A DNA stretch of 64,000 nucleotides from Acidobacteriaceae bacterium (GTDB taxonomy: Bacteria; Acidobacteriota; Terriglobia; Terriglobales; Acidobacteriaceae), in the NCBI GenBank assembly GCA_003134855.1, contig PLCS01000014.1, forward strand, positions 248,338 to 312,337, given 5' to 3'. The notes beneath the pieces were generated by a model, which worked only from the letters and a program-made list of their open reading frames with translations, did not search any database and was not told the origin of the DNA. Each line of letters begins with the position of its first letter. Positions within the stretch are counted from its first letter, which is position 1. The position numbers were made by a program, and so were the translations under genes. Shown here piece by piece: positions 45,622 through 54,753 of the stretch.

Positions 45622-46550
45622 GTAACTTGCCGCGCATCCTTATTGTCGGCCATGCGGGGCAGGTCGGCGTGGAGTTACAGCGCAGCTTCTTCGATGCAGC
45701 TGAATTGATTTGCCAAGACCGCGATACAGTTGACTTGGCCGTGCCAGATCAGGTGTGCGCGATGGTGCGTAGAGCCGCGCCCGATATCATTCTCAACGCC
45801 GCTGCATATACAGCGGTTGATCGCGCTGAATCTGAGCCGGAAGCTGCAATGGCCGTCAACGCCATTGCTCCCGGCATTCTGGCCGAAGAAGCTCAGCGCA
45901 CGGGTGCGCTTCTGGTTCATTACTCCACGGACTACATATTCGACGGCTCGAAAACAGGTCCTTGGGCAGAGTCCGATAAACCGAATCCGCTGAATGTCTA
46001 TGGAGCTAGCAAGCTGGCCGGGGAAGAAGCGATACAACAGATTGGAGGAAAGTATCTTATTTTCCGGACAAGCTGGGTCTACGGCCCTCATGGGAATAAC
46101 TTCCTGCTAACAATGCTGCGCATGGCCAAGGAGCGTGATCGGCTTAACATTGTGGACGACCAGTTTGGCGCGCCAACTAGCTCTATCGCATTGGCCGATG
46201 CCACGCGCGCTGTTGTTGCCGGAGTTCTGGTAGGCAGGTATGGCTCTTCTGATAGCTGGTCCGGTTTATACCACATGACCTGTGACGGATCTGTTACGTG
46301 GTATGGCTTTGCACAAGCCATCTTTGAACGCGCGAGCGATCTGCTGCACGGCAAGGTTCCGGAAGTCAGGCCCATCTTTTCCGCGGAATTCATTACTTTG
46401 GCAAAGCGTCCTCGCAACTCTGTTTTGTCGAACGAGAAGCTATTCACTCGCTTCGGCATAGAGCTCGATTCATGGGAGACAGCCTTAGATGAAGTTATCC
46501 TGCGGCTGGCTGAGCGAAAGTCTGATAATACTCAAGGCAGAGAGTTATAG
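45618..46550 (+). CDS. rfbD: dTDP-4-dehydrorhamnose reductase
   Basis: A 310-residue SDR that makes the final product dTDP-L-rhamnose. The NADPH-binding motif is VGHAGQVG near the N-terminus, and STDYIFDG and YGASKLAGEE follow. The ATG at 45618 lies in the rfbC stop region (ATGA), so the earlier in-frame start at 45510 is not needed. The flippase gene begins 8 bases after it. Confidence 0.94.
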   Translation: MSNLPRILIVGHAGQVGVELQRSFFDAAELICQDRDTVDLAVPDQVCAMVRRAAPDIILNAAAYTAVDRAESEPEAAMAVNAIAPGILAEEAQRTGALLVHYSTDYIFDGSKTGPWAESDKPNPLNVYGASKLAGEEAIQQIGGKYLIFRTSWVYGPHGNNFLLTMLRMAKERDRLNIVDDQFGAPTSSIALADATRAVVAGVLVGRYGSSDSWSGLYHMTCDGSVTWYGFAQAIFERASDLLHGKVPEVRPIFSAEFITLAKRPRNSVLSNEKLFTRFGIELDSWETALDEVILRLAERKSDNTQGREL

Positions 46551-46558
46551 GTGCAGAT

Positions 46559-47821
46559 ATGGAGCTTCTGCTGAACCGCATTCGCGCGCTGCGGGCAAGC
46601 TCGCTTGCGCGTAATGCGGGCTGGATGATGGTTGGCCAAAGTCTTAATCTCATCTTGCAGGCTGGATATTTCATTCTGCTGGCTCGATTGCTGGGGGTGG
46701 AAGAGTATGGAATCTTCGCCGGCGCATTCGCCTTCGTTGCCATAGCAACCCCATACAGTTCCCTTGGTTCCGGGCTGCTTTTTGTAAGGTATGTAAGTTT
46801 GAGCGCCGGGAATTTCGCCGCGTGTTGGGGCAATATCTTGCTTACTACTATTGGCGTCGGTTCATTGATTACGGTTCTTCTGTGTTTCATTGCGCCTCAT
46901 TTGCTCAATCCGGCTAGCGCATCACTGATCCTGCTCGTTGCCCTCGGAGAATGCATCTTCCGTCAACTAATTATTTGCATTAGTCAGGTATTTCAAGCAT
47001 TCGAGCAACTGCGAATGACGGCGGCCATCACTTTACTCACTAGCTTCTTGCGACTGATGGCTGTGTTGGTTCTGGCATCTTTCTTGCATCAAGCCACGGC
47101 ATGGCAATGGGCTGTATCGTCGTTAATTGTCACTGTCTTGGCAGCAGCCGCTGCCTCGGGAATCGTAGTGATGCGCTATGGCCGTCCCCAGCTTGATTCC
47201 CGCATAATACTGTCGAGATTAACAGAAGGGTTCGGTTTCTCTCTGGCAGGGTCGACGCAATCCGCCTATAATGACATCGATAAGGCGCTGTTGTCCCATT
47301 ATGGCATGAATATAGCGAATGGCCTCTATACTATGGCCTACCGAGTTGTCGATATTGCTACAATTCCGATTACAGCTCTGGACACGGCTGCGCTTCCACG
47401 TTACTTCCGTCAGAGCCAGAAAGGGGTTAAAAGTGTAGTAGACATTTCTGTCAGGCTAGCCAGGAGAGCCGCGCTACTTGGAATCATCATGTCTGGTTCT
47501 TTGTTTCTCACAGCACCTCTGATACCGCGAATTGTCGGCATTGGATTTACCGGCAGTGTGGCGGCGTTGCGCTGGCTCTGCCTGATTCCGGCGTTTCGCG
47601 GAATCCATCAGCTCACCGGCAGCGCAATTACAGGCATGGGATTTCAGCGCTATAGAACGATGGCGCAATTCGGCGCTTCTGCACTCAACTTACTGTTGAA
47701 CCTCTGGCTGATCCCGCGATATGGCTGGTTAGGTGCAGCATGGGCAAGTCTGGTAACAGATGGCGGTTTGGGAGCTGCGAACTGGTGCATTTTGCAAAAT
47801 CTGCACAGAAAGATTCTATGA
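46559..47821 (+). CDS. wzx: Polysaccharide flippase (Wzx-like)
   Basis: A 420-residue inner membrane protein with about 12 hydrophobic helices, of the oligosaccharide flippase/MATE-like superfamily. The N-terminal ARNAGWMMVGQSLNLILQAGYFILLARLLGVEEYG is typical. It would flip lipid-linked repeat units across the inner membrane. GC content is visibly lower from here through the next gene, as often in polysaccharide loci. It sits directly behind rfbBACD. Confidence 0.85.
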   Translation: MELLLNRIRALRASSLARNAGWMMVGQSLNLILQAGYFILLARLLGVEEYGIFAGAFAFVAIATPYSSLGSGLLFVRYVSLSAGNFAACWGNILLTTIGVGSLITVLLCFIAPHLLNPASASLILLVALGECIFRQLIICISQVFQAFEQLRMTAAITLLTSFLRLMAVLVLASFLHQATAWQWAVSSLIVTVLAAAAASGIVVMRYGRPQLDSRIILSRLTEGFGFSLAGSTQSAYNDIDKALLSHYGMNIANGLYTMAYRVVDIATIPITALDTAALPRYFRQSQKGVKSVVDISVRLARRAALLGIIMSGSLFLTAPLIPRIVGIGFTGSVAALRWLCLIPAFRGIHQLTGSAITGMGFQRYRTMAQFGASALNLLLNLWLIPRYGWLGAAWASLVTDGGLGAANWCILQNLHRKIL

Positions 47822-47855
47822 ATTCCTGTCACGCGAGGAGTGAGAACAGCGGCTT

Positions 47856-49145
47856 ATGACTTGCATTGTAGCCACAATGTTCCTGGCTCTACTCACGGTT
47901 CTGAACTACTGTGTGGGAAAGCGCAGTGTGTTATACCCGCCATTCATATTCTCGTTTGTTTGGTTTGCTGATGCTGCAATCTTCTGGTATGCGCCTATTC
48001 AAGTCAGTGATGTCCATTCAATCACATGGTGGGTGATTACAATCGGAGCATCTCTTTTTAGCCTGGGAGGCTTACTTTCCCGCGCGCTGCCGAAGGTCGC
48101 ATTCAGCGCAAAGGTTTGCGAACTTTCGCATCCTACAGTATCACGGATCGGCCTGCAACTCTTGCTTCTTATCTGTCTTGCAGAAGTGCCGCTTATGATT
48201 ATGGATGTTTTGCAGCACGGCGGTGGTGGCAGCCTGGGCGAACTGCTTGTTCGTTCACGGCAATTCTACGTTGACATGGCTGAGCAAGGAGAATCCTGGG
48301 GACTTGTGGTCGGCAGTCTACCTATCTTTTCGATAGCGGTAGCCATACTTTGCCGTATTGAGGATTGTGGAATACTCTTCTGGACGGCTGCGATGGCCTC
48401 TGCCGTGTGCTGCATTCTCACCGGAGGTAGAAGCTACTTACTTCTATTGTTTTTATCTCTTACGGTTATTCATCTCCTAATCAAAAGGAAGGATAGTCTT
48501 GTCGATGCGGCTAAATATGTATGTATTCCGGTACTTATATTTGCTAGCATATTTATTGCTCTTATCTTTTTCGACAAGGATGTCTCCAGTTATCGGGGAA
48601 GCATCGCGGCAATACTGACCAATTTTGTTTTAGCGTATATTATTGTCCCCATTCCCGCACTTGATTATGTGCTTATGCACTCGTCCGAGTACGCTAATGC
48701 TCCACACCATACATTTGAGTTTGTTTTGGCAGTCATGAGCAAGTTTGGAGCGCCTGCTAATACTCCAAAGATGCATGATGCGTATTTGTTTGTGCCGCTT
48801 CCTACAAATGTCTACACCGTATACAAGTTTTTTTTTACGGACTTTGGCGTGGCCTTAGCATTGGCGGCAGTTCTGTTGATTGGGTTCGTTCAGACTGCCA
48901 TATATTTGCGCGCACGCGCCGGGAACAAAGTCGCTATATTCCTTACTGCTCTTCTTGTCTATCCGGCTGTTCTATCAATTTTCGATGATCTTTACTCTGC
49001 CGGAGGGCTGGTGCTCCTCTCGAAGGCAACACTGGTGGCAACAGTCTATTTTGCCTTTCTCAATCGAATATATCCAGGAATCCGCTTGCCGCATCTGACG
49101 TTTCCAGCATTTACGGCAAGGACAGTGTCGGGGGGTGATCGATGA
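47856..49145 (+). CDS. wzy: Oligosaccharide repeat unit polymerase (Wzy-like)
   Basis: A 429-residue membrane protein with about 11-12 hydrophobic segments and a large periplasmic loop (about residues 270-320, with HHTFEFVLAVMSKFG). The composition and size fit the O-antigen/capsule polymerase family, which is poorly conserved in sequence; the polymerase call rests on topology and position between the flippase and a glycosyltransferase. Its stop overlaps the next gene's start (ATGA at 49142-49145). AT-richer than the surrounding genome. Confidence 0.7.
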   Translation: MTCIVATMFLALLTVLNYCVGKRSVLYPPFIFSFVWFADAAIFWYAPIQVSDVHSITWWVITIGASLFSLGGLLSRALPKVAFSAKVCELSHPTVSRIGLQLLLLICLAEVPLMIMDVLQHGGGGSLGELLVRSRQFYVDMAEQGESWGLVVGSLPIFSIAVAILCRIEDCGILFWTAAMASAVCCILTGGRSYLLLLFLSLTVIHLLIKRKDSLVDAAKYVCIPVLIFASIFIALIFFDKDVSSYRGSIAAILTNFVLAYIIVPIPALDYVLMHSSEYANAPHHTFEFVLAVMSKFGAPANTPKMHDAYLFVPLPTNVYTVYKFFFTDFGVALALAAVLLIGFVQTAIYLRARAGNKVAIFLTALLVYPAVLSIFDDLYSAGGLVLLSKATLVATVYFAFLNRIYPGIRLPHLTFPAFTARTVSGGDR

Positions 49146-50050
49146 CCGCTGCGATTATCGTGCTATATTATCCTGATTTAGCGTGTTTAGAGAGACTTCT
49201 TGAGAGCCTGACGAATGAAGTGGAAGAGGTGATTGTTGTCGATAACACTCCGAATCCAGCCGGGGAAGTCGCTATCGTTGTCGATAATCCTGACTCTCAT
49301 GTACTGTATATTCCTCTCGGTAAGAATGCAGGCATTGCAGCAGCTCAAAATATCGGCATTATCAGGGCCGCAAGCAAGGGACACTCGCATATACTCCTTC
49401 TCGATCAAGACAGCGTTTTATTGCCTGGCACGGTCGGAAAGCTGCTTGCGGCCGAACGAGAGCTGCGGAGGTCTGGAACGCAGATTGCCGCGATTTGCCC
49501 GTTAGTGATCGATAGAAAGACGGGGAATCGCCCCGCCGCGGTGCGCTATTATGCGCTTATTGCCAGTGAATTCCGGCCTGACAAATCGTGCGAGCAGCCA
49601 ATTCCCAGTGAGAATATGATTGCCTCGGGATCACTTATACGAATCGATACACTTAACTCGATTGGATTGATGCGCGAGGATTTGTTTATCGAGTATGTGG
49701 ACACTGAATGGGTGCGGCGAGCGCTGAGTGCCGGCTATCACAGCTACTGCGTTCCTGACGCCCGCATAATGCACAGTTTTGGGGATTCGTCCGTGAAGTT
49801 ATTTGGCAAGCACATTTATCTATATTCGAATGACAGGTACTACTACAAGTTACGCAATGAAGTTTATCTCTCGCGCCTCAAGACAATGGGATGGCAATGG
49901 AGAGCGTACGCTCTTTCAAGAATTCCTTATCACTTTATCTTGTATTCGGCCCTCTCAAAGAGCCGGCTGAGGGCATCTTGCTTGCTGCTGAAGGCAATTT
50001 GGGACGGGATTACTGGAAGACTTGGGCCGTTACCGCAGGCGCCGGCATAG
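49142..50050 (+). CDS. Glycosyltransferase family 2 (rhamnosyltransferase-like)
   Basis: A 302-residue GT-A enzyme. The N-terminal fold reads MTAAIIVLYYPDL, with VIVVDNTPN and the metal site in LLLDQDSVLLPG; the middle shows EYVDTEWVRRA, typical of rhamnosyltransferases such as RfbF. It probably adds a rhamnose to the repeat unit. It is translationally coupled to the polymerase gene and ends the operon. Confidence 0.85.
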   Translation: MTAAIIVLYYPDLACLERLLESLTNEVEEVIVVDNTPNPAGEVAIVVDNPDSHVLYIPLGKNAGIAAAQNIGIIRAASKGHSHILLLDQDSVLLPGTVGKLLAAERELRRSGTQIAAICPLVIDRKTGNRPAAVRYYALIASEFRPDKSCEQPIPSENMIASGSLIRIDTLNSIGLMREDLFIEYVDTEWVRRALSAGYHSYCVPDARIMHSFGDSSVKLFGKHIYLYSNDRYYYKLRNEVYLSRLKTMGWQWRAYALSRIPYHFILYSALSKSRLRASCLLLKAIWDGITGRLGPLPQAPA

Positions 50051-50142
50051 ACAAAGTCGCTGTGCAGTCCGCCATGACCGTTCGCTTCACCGGGATGAAG
50101 CCTTCTCCACTTCTTAGCGTACATAGTCAATGATGGGTCAGC

Positions 50143-51048
50143 CTATACCTTCGCGGGCAGTTTAAGCCCCAGTTCCCGCATTGCGATTTGCAGGTCGGCC
50201 CAGGCTTCTTTCTTCTGGCGAGGGTCGCGGAGCAGATAGGCAGGGTGATAGGTGACGATGAGTTGTGTGCCGCGGAAGGCATGCACTCGGCCGCGCAGGC
50301 CGGCGAGCGGCTGGCGCGCGCCTAAGAGCCAGGTAGCAGCTGTGGCGCCGAGAGCTACCAGAACTTGCGGACGAATGACGTCGATCTGGCGGAAGAGAAA
50401 TGGTGTGCATGTCGCGCCCTCTTCCTGTTCGGGGACGCGGTTGCCTGGCGGGCGGCACTTGACCACGTTGGCGATGTAGACTTCCTCGCGCCGGAGTCCC
50501 ATGGCGGCGATCATATTGTTCAATAGCTGCCCGGCCTTGCCGACAAAGGGCAAGCCCTGCGCGTCCTCGTCGGCTCCCGGTCCTTCGCCGATGAACATCA
50601 GCCGCGCGGTGGGCGAGCCGTCGCCGAAGACCAGCTTGTTGCGGCCTTTGTGGAGCGGGCAGCGGGTGCAATCGCCGATTTCGTCACGGATGAGTTGGAG
50701 GGCGGCGGCGCGGTCGGCGGCGGGAAAGGGCTTGCGGGGTGGAATGGATTGATCCTCCAATGGATAGGCCTGAGGGGCTGACGCGGGTTCGTGGTATCCC
50801 ACCCTTTCGCCCGACTTAGCGAAAAGCAGGTCCTTCGACTCCGCTACGCTTCGCTCAGGATGACTAAAGGATAGGGTACTGAGAGTTTGAATGCCGGATG
50901 CGGGTTTCTCTTCCGATTCTGCGGCAAACTGGGCGGCAAGCGCCGGGTCCACGGGGCGGCGGTAGAACTCAGTGAGGCCCAAATCGCGGTAAAAGCGGAT
51001 GCGGGTCAGCAGGGTTTCACGGGTTGCGGGATCGAGCGAATGCGCCAA
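50143..51048 (-). CDS. Uracil-DNA glycosylase, family 4 type, with an inserted repeat segment
   Basis: A 301-residue enzyme that excises uracil from DNA. The catalytic region starts near residue 115: iron-sulfur cysteines in CTRCPLHKGRN, VVKCRPPGN and GATCTPF, motif GEGPGADEDAQGLPFVG, and the final TYHPAYLLRDPRQK. The N-terminal 110 residues are an extension with a segment at about residues 62-88 (HPERSVAESKDLLFAKSGE) that is the translation of an interspersed DNA repeat, not a conserved protein domain. It is the last gene of the yicC-gmk-rpoZ-coaBC run. Confidence 0.88.
   Translation of the reverse strand: MAHSLDPATRETLLTRIRFYRDLGLTEFYRRPVDPALAAQFAAESEEKPASGIQTLSTLSFSHPERSVAESKDLLFAKSGERVGYHEPASAPQAYPLEDQSIPPRKPFPAADRAAALQLIRDEIGDCTRCPLHKGRNKLVFGDGSPTARLMFIGEGPGADEDAQGLPFVGKAGQLLNNMIAAMGLRREEVYIANVVKCRPPGNRVPEQEEGATCTPFLFRQIDVIRPQVLVALGATAATWLLGARQPLAGLRGRVHAFRGTQLIVTYHPAYLLRDPRQKKEAWADLQIAMRELGLKLPAKV
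50792..50864 (+). repeat. Composite interspersed repeat inside the UDG gene
   Basis: Contains tggtatcccaccctttcgc and, after aaaa, gcaggtccttcgactccgct...tcaggatgac. Partial or inverted copies occur at 22182-22196, 52449-52489 and 61158-61271. Here it is in frame in the UDG coding region (minus strand). Confidence 0.7.
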
Positions 51049-51054
51049 CGGAGC

Positions 51055-52383
51055 TTACTCCACAATCAGTTGCCGGCGGGCGGCGGGCGGCGGAATCGTC
51101 TCGCTGAGCACGCGGTCCTGACTCGACTTTACGTTTTGCCGATGCTGCTGGTTCTGGCCCTCGTCGAATTCAAGCAGCATCGAGCTGGGACGGCGGAGGG
51201 TGAGTATCTCGTCGAGGATGCGGTCAGCGAGCGAGCACTTAGGCATCCGCGGCAGTTCGATGGCGGTCGAAAGGGTGAGGAAGGTGGCCTCGTTGGAGTC
51301 CGCGTCGAAGCCCGATCCCTCGCCGCTCACGTCGTTGACGACGATGGCATCCGCGCCCTTGGCGAGCAGCTTGGCGCGGCCGTTCTCCATCCGGTTTTCG
51401 GTCTCGGCGGCAAAACCGACGATGAGCTGGCCCGGACGGCGGCGGCGGACGACCTCGGCCAGAATGTCTTCAGTCGGCGCGAGTTCCAGCGTGAGCGGCC
51501 CGCTGCGCTTGAGCTTCTGCTCGGAGACGGTGACGGGGCGGTAGTCGGCGACGGCGGCGGCCTTGATGACCAGCGTGGCCTCGGTCATGCGCTCGAGCAC
51601 CGCCTCGCGCATCTCGGCGGCGGTGGTGATTCTGATCAACTCACAATGCGCGGGCGGATGAAGCCCGGAGGGTCCGCTGATGAGGATGACTTTGGCACCC
51701 CGGCTCTGGGCGGCATCGGCCAGCGCGTAGCCCATCTTGCCGCTGGAACGGTTACCGATGAAGCGCACCGGGTCGAGAGCCTCGCGCGTGCCACCGGCAG
51801 TGACCAGCACGACTTCACCGGCCAGATCGTGGCAGCGGCCCAGAGCGCAGAGCACGGCTTCGGCAATAGCGACAGGCTCGGCCATCCTTCCAGCGCCCAC
51901 GGTGCCGCAAGCCAGCTCGCCCGTGCCTGGCTCGACGACGTGCACGCCGCGCTGACGGAGGGTTTCCAGATTCGCTTTCGTGGCGGGATGCTCCCACATA
52001 TTCACGTTCATGGCCGGAGCCACGAAGACCGGCGCGGTGGTGGCCAGGTAGAGGGTGGTCAGGAAGTCATCCGCGATGCCGTGGGCGAATTTGGCCAGAA
52101 TGTTGGCCGTGGCCGGAGCGACGACCAGCGCGTCGGCCCACTGCGCCTCGCCGATATGTTCGATAGAGGAATCGTAGGTACTACTTGCGGTTCCGGCGTC
52201 GTCCCACATGCTGGTGATGACCTTGTGGCCGGTGAGCGCAGCAAAGGTGAGTGGCTGCATGAACTTGCCGGCCGCCTCGGTCATGACCACGTGGACTTCG
52301 ATGGCCTGCCGTTGCAGCGCGCGGACCAGCTCGGCCGCCTTGTACGCGGCAATTCCGCCGGAGACTCCGACCGTGACTCTCAT
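51055..52383 (-). CDS. coaBC: Bifunctional phosphopantothenoylcysteine decarboxylase / phosphopantothenate-cysteine ligase
   Basis: A 442-residue protein doing two steps of coenzyme A synthesis. The flavin decarboxylase half begins VGVSGGIAAYKAAELVRAL and contains WADALVVAPATANILAKFAHGIAD and APAMNVNMW; the ligase half starts near residue 190 (VLVTAGGTREALDPVRFIGN) with the SSGKMGYALA region and the KLKR motif. The ATG at 52383 puts the flavin fold at the N-terminus; an upstream frame to 52512 is not needed. The UDG gene follows 6 bases later. Confidence 0.94.
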   Translation of the reverse strand: MRVTVGVSGGIAAYKAAELVRALQRQAIEVHVVMTEAAGKFMQPLTFAALTGHKVITSMWDDAGTASSTYDSSIEHIGEAQWADALVVAPATANILAKFAHGIADDFLTTLYLATTAPVFVAPAMNVNMWEHPATKANLETLRQRGVHVVEPGTGELACGTVGAGRMAEPVAIAEAVLCALGRCHDLAGEVVLVTAGGTREALDPVRFIGNRSSGKMGYALADAAQSRGAKVILISGPSGLHPPAHCELIRITTAAEMREAVLERMTEATLVIKAAAVADYRPVTVSEQKLKRSGPLTLELAPTEDILAEVVRRRRPGQLIVGFAAETENRMENGRAKLLAKGADAIVVNDVSGEGSGFDADSNEATFLTLSTAIELPRMPKCSLADRILDEILTLRRPSSMLLEFDEGQNQQHRQNVKSSQDRVLSETIPPPAARRQLIVE

Positions 52384-52448
52384 GACTCGATTGTAGCCGT
52401 TTCGATTGGGAAAGGAGCTAGGAGGACGGAGATGGCACGAATACAACC

Positions 52449-52489
52449 GCAGGTCCACTTCGACTATGATGCGCTCCGCTCTGGATGAC
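52449..52489. repeat. Degenerate copy of the composite repeat
   Basis: gcaggtcc, ttcgact and ctggatgac match the 50826-50864 segment in order, with substitutions between. It lies in the spacer between rpoZ and coaBC. Confidence 0.55.
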
Positions 52490-52560
52490 AGAGGCACGAA
52501 AAAATAAACCAAAGCTAGTGCTTAGACCGAATGATTTGGTAATTGCTCCCAGACAGGCGC

Positions 52561-52606
52561 GGACGAGGACGTCCACGCTACAGCCGGCCGGGAGGCCGGC
52601 GCTACA
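52561..52606. repeat. Twin-hairpin GCTACA repeat
   Basis: GGACG-AGGA-CGTCC followed by ACGCTACA, then GCCGGCC-GGGA-GGCCGGC followed by GCTACA. Two short stems with purine tetraloops and a shared downstream word make a compact interspersed element. No gene. Confidence 0.5.
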
Positions 52607-52639
52607 TTCTGGCCATTACCAATTCTTGCGGTCACAGTA

Positions 52640-52870
52640 CTAGCTCAGCAGAATCGGAACGGCCGGGCCTTCGATCAGCGGCTTGACGACCGGGGCTTCG
52701 ATTTTCTCGTAAGCGATCTTGCCAGCGGTAATCTCTTCCTGGGCGATGCGGCAGGGCTTGGTTGACTGTGTGGGGATAAGGGCGCGGGAACCGCTCTGCA
52801 ACTGGCGGGCGCGTCGGGCGGCTACCATCACCTTGCGATAGTTCGAGTCGAAGCCGGTTTCAATCGTCAT
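52640..52870 (-). CDS. rpoZ: RNA polymerase omega subunit
   Basis: A 76-residue protein that helps assemble RNA polymerase. It shows SNYRKVMVAARRARQL and CRIAQEEITAGKIAYEK, matching the omega family. The start at 52870 follows AGGAGG; the frame from 52915 is longer but lies within gmk. The first codons overlap the gmk stop by 11 bases. The gmk-rpoZ-coaBC order is conserved in many bacteria. Confidence 0.9.
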   Translation of the reverse strand: MTIETGFDSNYRKVMVAARRARQLQSGSRALIPTQSTKPCRIAQEEITAGKIAYEKIEAPVVKPLIEGPAVPILLS

Positions 52871-53597
52871 CGGAATCCTCCTCAAAAGGCAGTTCCTGCT
52901 GGCCGGGGTAGCCAATGCGAAAGGCCTCCAGCACAGGTCTGAGCCGTTCCTGCGAGTTGGCTAGCAGACAAGTCGCCGCCACCTCCAACACCCGGTCCGC
53001 GCGGAAAGCGATTGGCTCGCCATTGCGATGGAAGCGCTCGGTCAGCACTATGGCTTCCAGTTGCGCCACCGCACGGTCCAGAATATCGTTAACCAGAATA
53101 TAGCCGTATTCGCGATAATTCTCAATCTCCTTGCGCGCCGCGTTCAGCCTCCGCATGACTTCCGCCCCGTCCTGGACACCCTCGGCGCGGCTGCGATTGC
53201 GCAATCGGGTGCGCAGAACCTGGGGGTTGGGCGGCATCACAAAGATGCTCACCGCCTCCGGCATTTTAGCGCGCACCTGCGCCGCGCCCTGTACGTCGAT
53301 GTCCAGCATCAGGTCGTGGCCCTCGTCGCGGGCCTGATCAAGCGACGAGCGCGCCGTGCCGTAGTAGTTGCCAAAGACCTCGGCGTACTCCAAAAATTCG
53401 CCCTCGGCAAGCATCTGCTCAAATCTCTCGCGGGTGGTGAAGTTGTATTCGCGCCCGTGCTGCTCCGAGCCACGCGGCGGCCGCGTTGTCCAGGAGACGG
53501 AAAACTCGATCCCGGTCAACTGCTTGCGCACCTCGTTGACCAGTGTGCTTTTGCCCGAGCCGGAGGGCGCCGAAATGATGAAGAGAATTCCTGCCAT
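52860..53597 (-). CDS. gmk: Guanylate kinase
   Basis: A 245-residue P-loop kinase converting GMP to GDP. The P-loop is SAPSGSGKST near the N-terminus; GMP-binding marks are VSWTTRPPRGSEQHGREYNF and VFGNYYGTA. The last 35 residues, ending in an acidic FEEDSDDD tail, are beyond the usual length. It is followed by rpoZ and preceded by yicC on the same strand. Confidence 0.95.
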   Translation of the reverse strand: MAGILFIISAPSGSGKSTLVNEVRKQLTGIEFSVSWTTRPPRGSEQHGREYNFTTRERFEQMLAEGEFLEYAEVFGNYYGTARSSLDQARDEGHDLMLDIDVQGAAQVRAKMPEAVSIFVMPPNPQVLRTRLRNRSRAEGVQDGAEVMRRLNAARKEIENYREYGYILVNDILDRAVAQLEAIVLTERFHRNGEPIAFRADRVLEVAATCLLANSQERLRPVLEAFRIGYPGQQELPFEEDSDDD

Positions 53598-53604
53598 ACT
53601 GTCC

Positions 53605-53776
53605 TTCTGTCAGTGATCAGTGATCAGTGATCACAGAAATAGTGAAATAGTGAAAAAAGGAATTGTTGCCATTTTCTGCGACAAGTCAAGAACTTTTCCA
53701 GGAGACCGAGGCTGCTCATCCCGCCTGAGCAAAACGTTCACTACTTCACTACTTCACTGTTTCATTCACTGCTTCA
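53605..53776. repeat. Intergenic cagtgatcagtgatca and ttcactacttcac repeats
   Basis: Three direct copies of agtgatc near 53612-53632, then gtgaaatagtgaaa, and the inverted-sense ttcactacttcactacttcac at the right end. It is the same class of short-word repeat as in the other spacers. Confidence 0.55.
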
Positions 53777-54676
53777 CTATTCTACGTTCTGAATCTGTTC
53801 GCGGGCCTTTTCGATCTCCGACTTCATGGCCAGCCCCAGTTCGGTAATGCGAGTTCCCTTCCCTCCTGCGCCGCCGGTCTTGGAGAGCAGCGTGTTGGCC
53901 TCGCGATTCATCTCCTGGAGCAGGAAATCGAGCTTCTTGCCGACTTCGCCGCCCGCCGCCAACAGCTCACGGAAGTGGCCGATGTGCGTCGTCATGCGCT
54001 CCAGCTCCTCGGCAATGTCGCTGCGCTCCACCATCACGGCAACCTCTTCGAGCAGCCGCTGGCGATTGAACTCCGGGCCGGTGGCCGCCAGTAGCCGCTC
54101 GGTGAGCCTGTCCTGATAGCGCTGCTCGACTTCGGGACGCATCGCCGCAACTCCCTCGGTGACCTCGGCCAGACGGTCCAGCGTGCCGTGCAGAATCGCC
54201 TCCAGCGCCTCGCCCTCCCGCGCTCGCATCGTCTTCAACTCTTCCAGCAGCGGCCCGATCTCCCGCCGCGCGCTTTCGGTCAGCGCGGCCTGATCCTCGT
54301 CGCCGCTGGAGCGGTTGTCGCTTTGCAGCGCTCCGGGTAGACGCAGAATCGCGTTCAAATCCGGCTGGCCGCCCAGCCCATTCTCCTCGCGCGCGGCGGC
54401 GAAGGCGGCCAGGTAGCCGTTCACCAGTTCGCGATTGTAGCCGGACGTTTGCTGGCTGCCGCGATCCATGGAGAGCGTCAGATCGACGTGGCCGCGGATC
54501 AGGTTGTCCTTGATCGCCTTGCGCAGCTCCATCTCCAGCGCGTCCAGGCCCGAAGGAAGCCGCAACTGCACGTCGAGAAAGCGGTGATTGACGCTCTTGA
54601 CGCTGAGCGTGAAGCTGAGTTGATCGCTTACGCGGACTTGAGCGCGCGCAAACCCGGTCATCGAATAAATCGCCAT
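53777..54676 (-). CDS. yicC: YicC family endoribonuclease
   Basis: A 299-residue protein of the YicC family, which acts on RNA (E. coli YicC is an endoribonuclease). The start reads IYSMTGFARAQV, with VKSVNHRFLDVQLRLP; the C-terminal signature LDFLLQEMNREANTLLSK is present. The ATG at 54676 has AGGAT upstream at workable spacing. It heads the yicC-gmk-rpoZ-coaBC-udg run. Confidence 0.92.
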   Translation of the reverse strand: MAIYSMTGFARAQVRVSDQLSFTLSVKSVNHRFLDVQLRLPSGLDALEMELRKAIKDNLIRGHVDLTLSMDRGSQQTSGYNRELVNGYLAAFAAAREENGLGGQPDLNAILRLPGALQSDNRSSGDEDQAALTESARREIGPLLEELKTMRAREGEALEAILHGTLDRLAEVTEGVAAMRPEVEQRYQDRLTERLLAATGPEFNRQRLLEEVAVMVERSDIAEELERMTTHIGHFRELLAAGGEVGKKLDFLLQEMNREANTLLSKTGGAGGKGTRITELGLAMKSEIEKAREQIQNVE

Positions 54677-54753
54677 GTTCATCCTCGAACTGCGGTTGTA
54701 TGTTCTTGGTCCCAGCAGATAGAAGGGTACGTGCTTACGCCCGCACCCTTCAC

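Noticed and set aside
50887..52488. A 533-codon plus-strand frame opposite coaBC
   Set aside because: Antisense to a clear gene in GC-rich DNA, where long open shadows are common. The protein has no recognisable domain.
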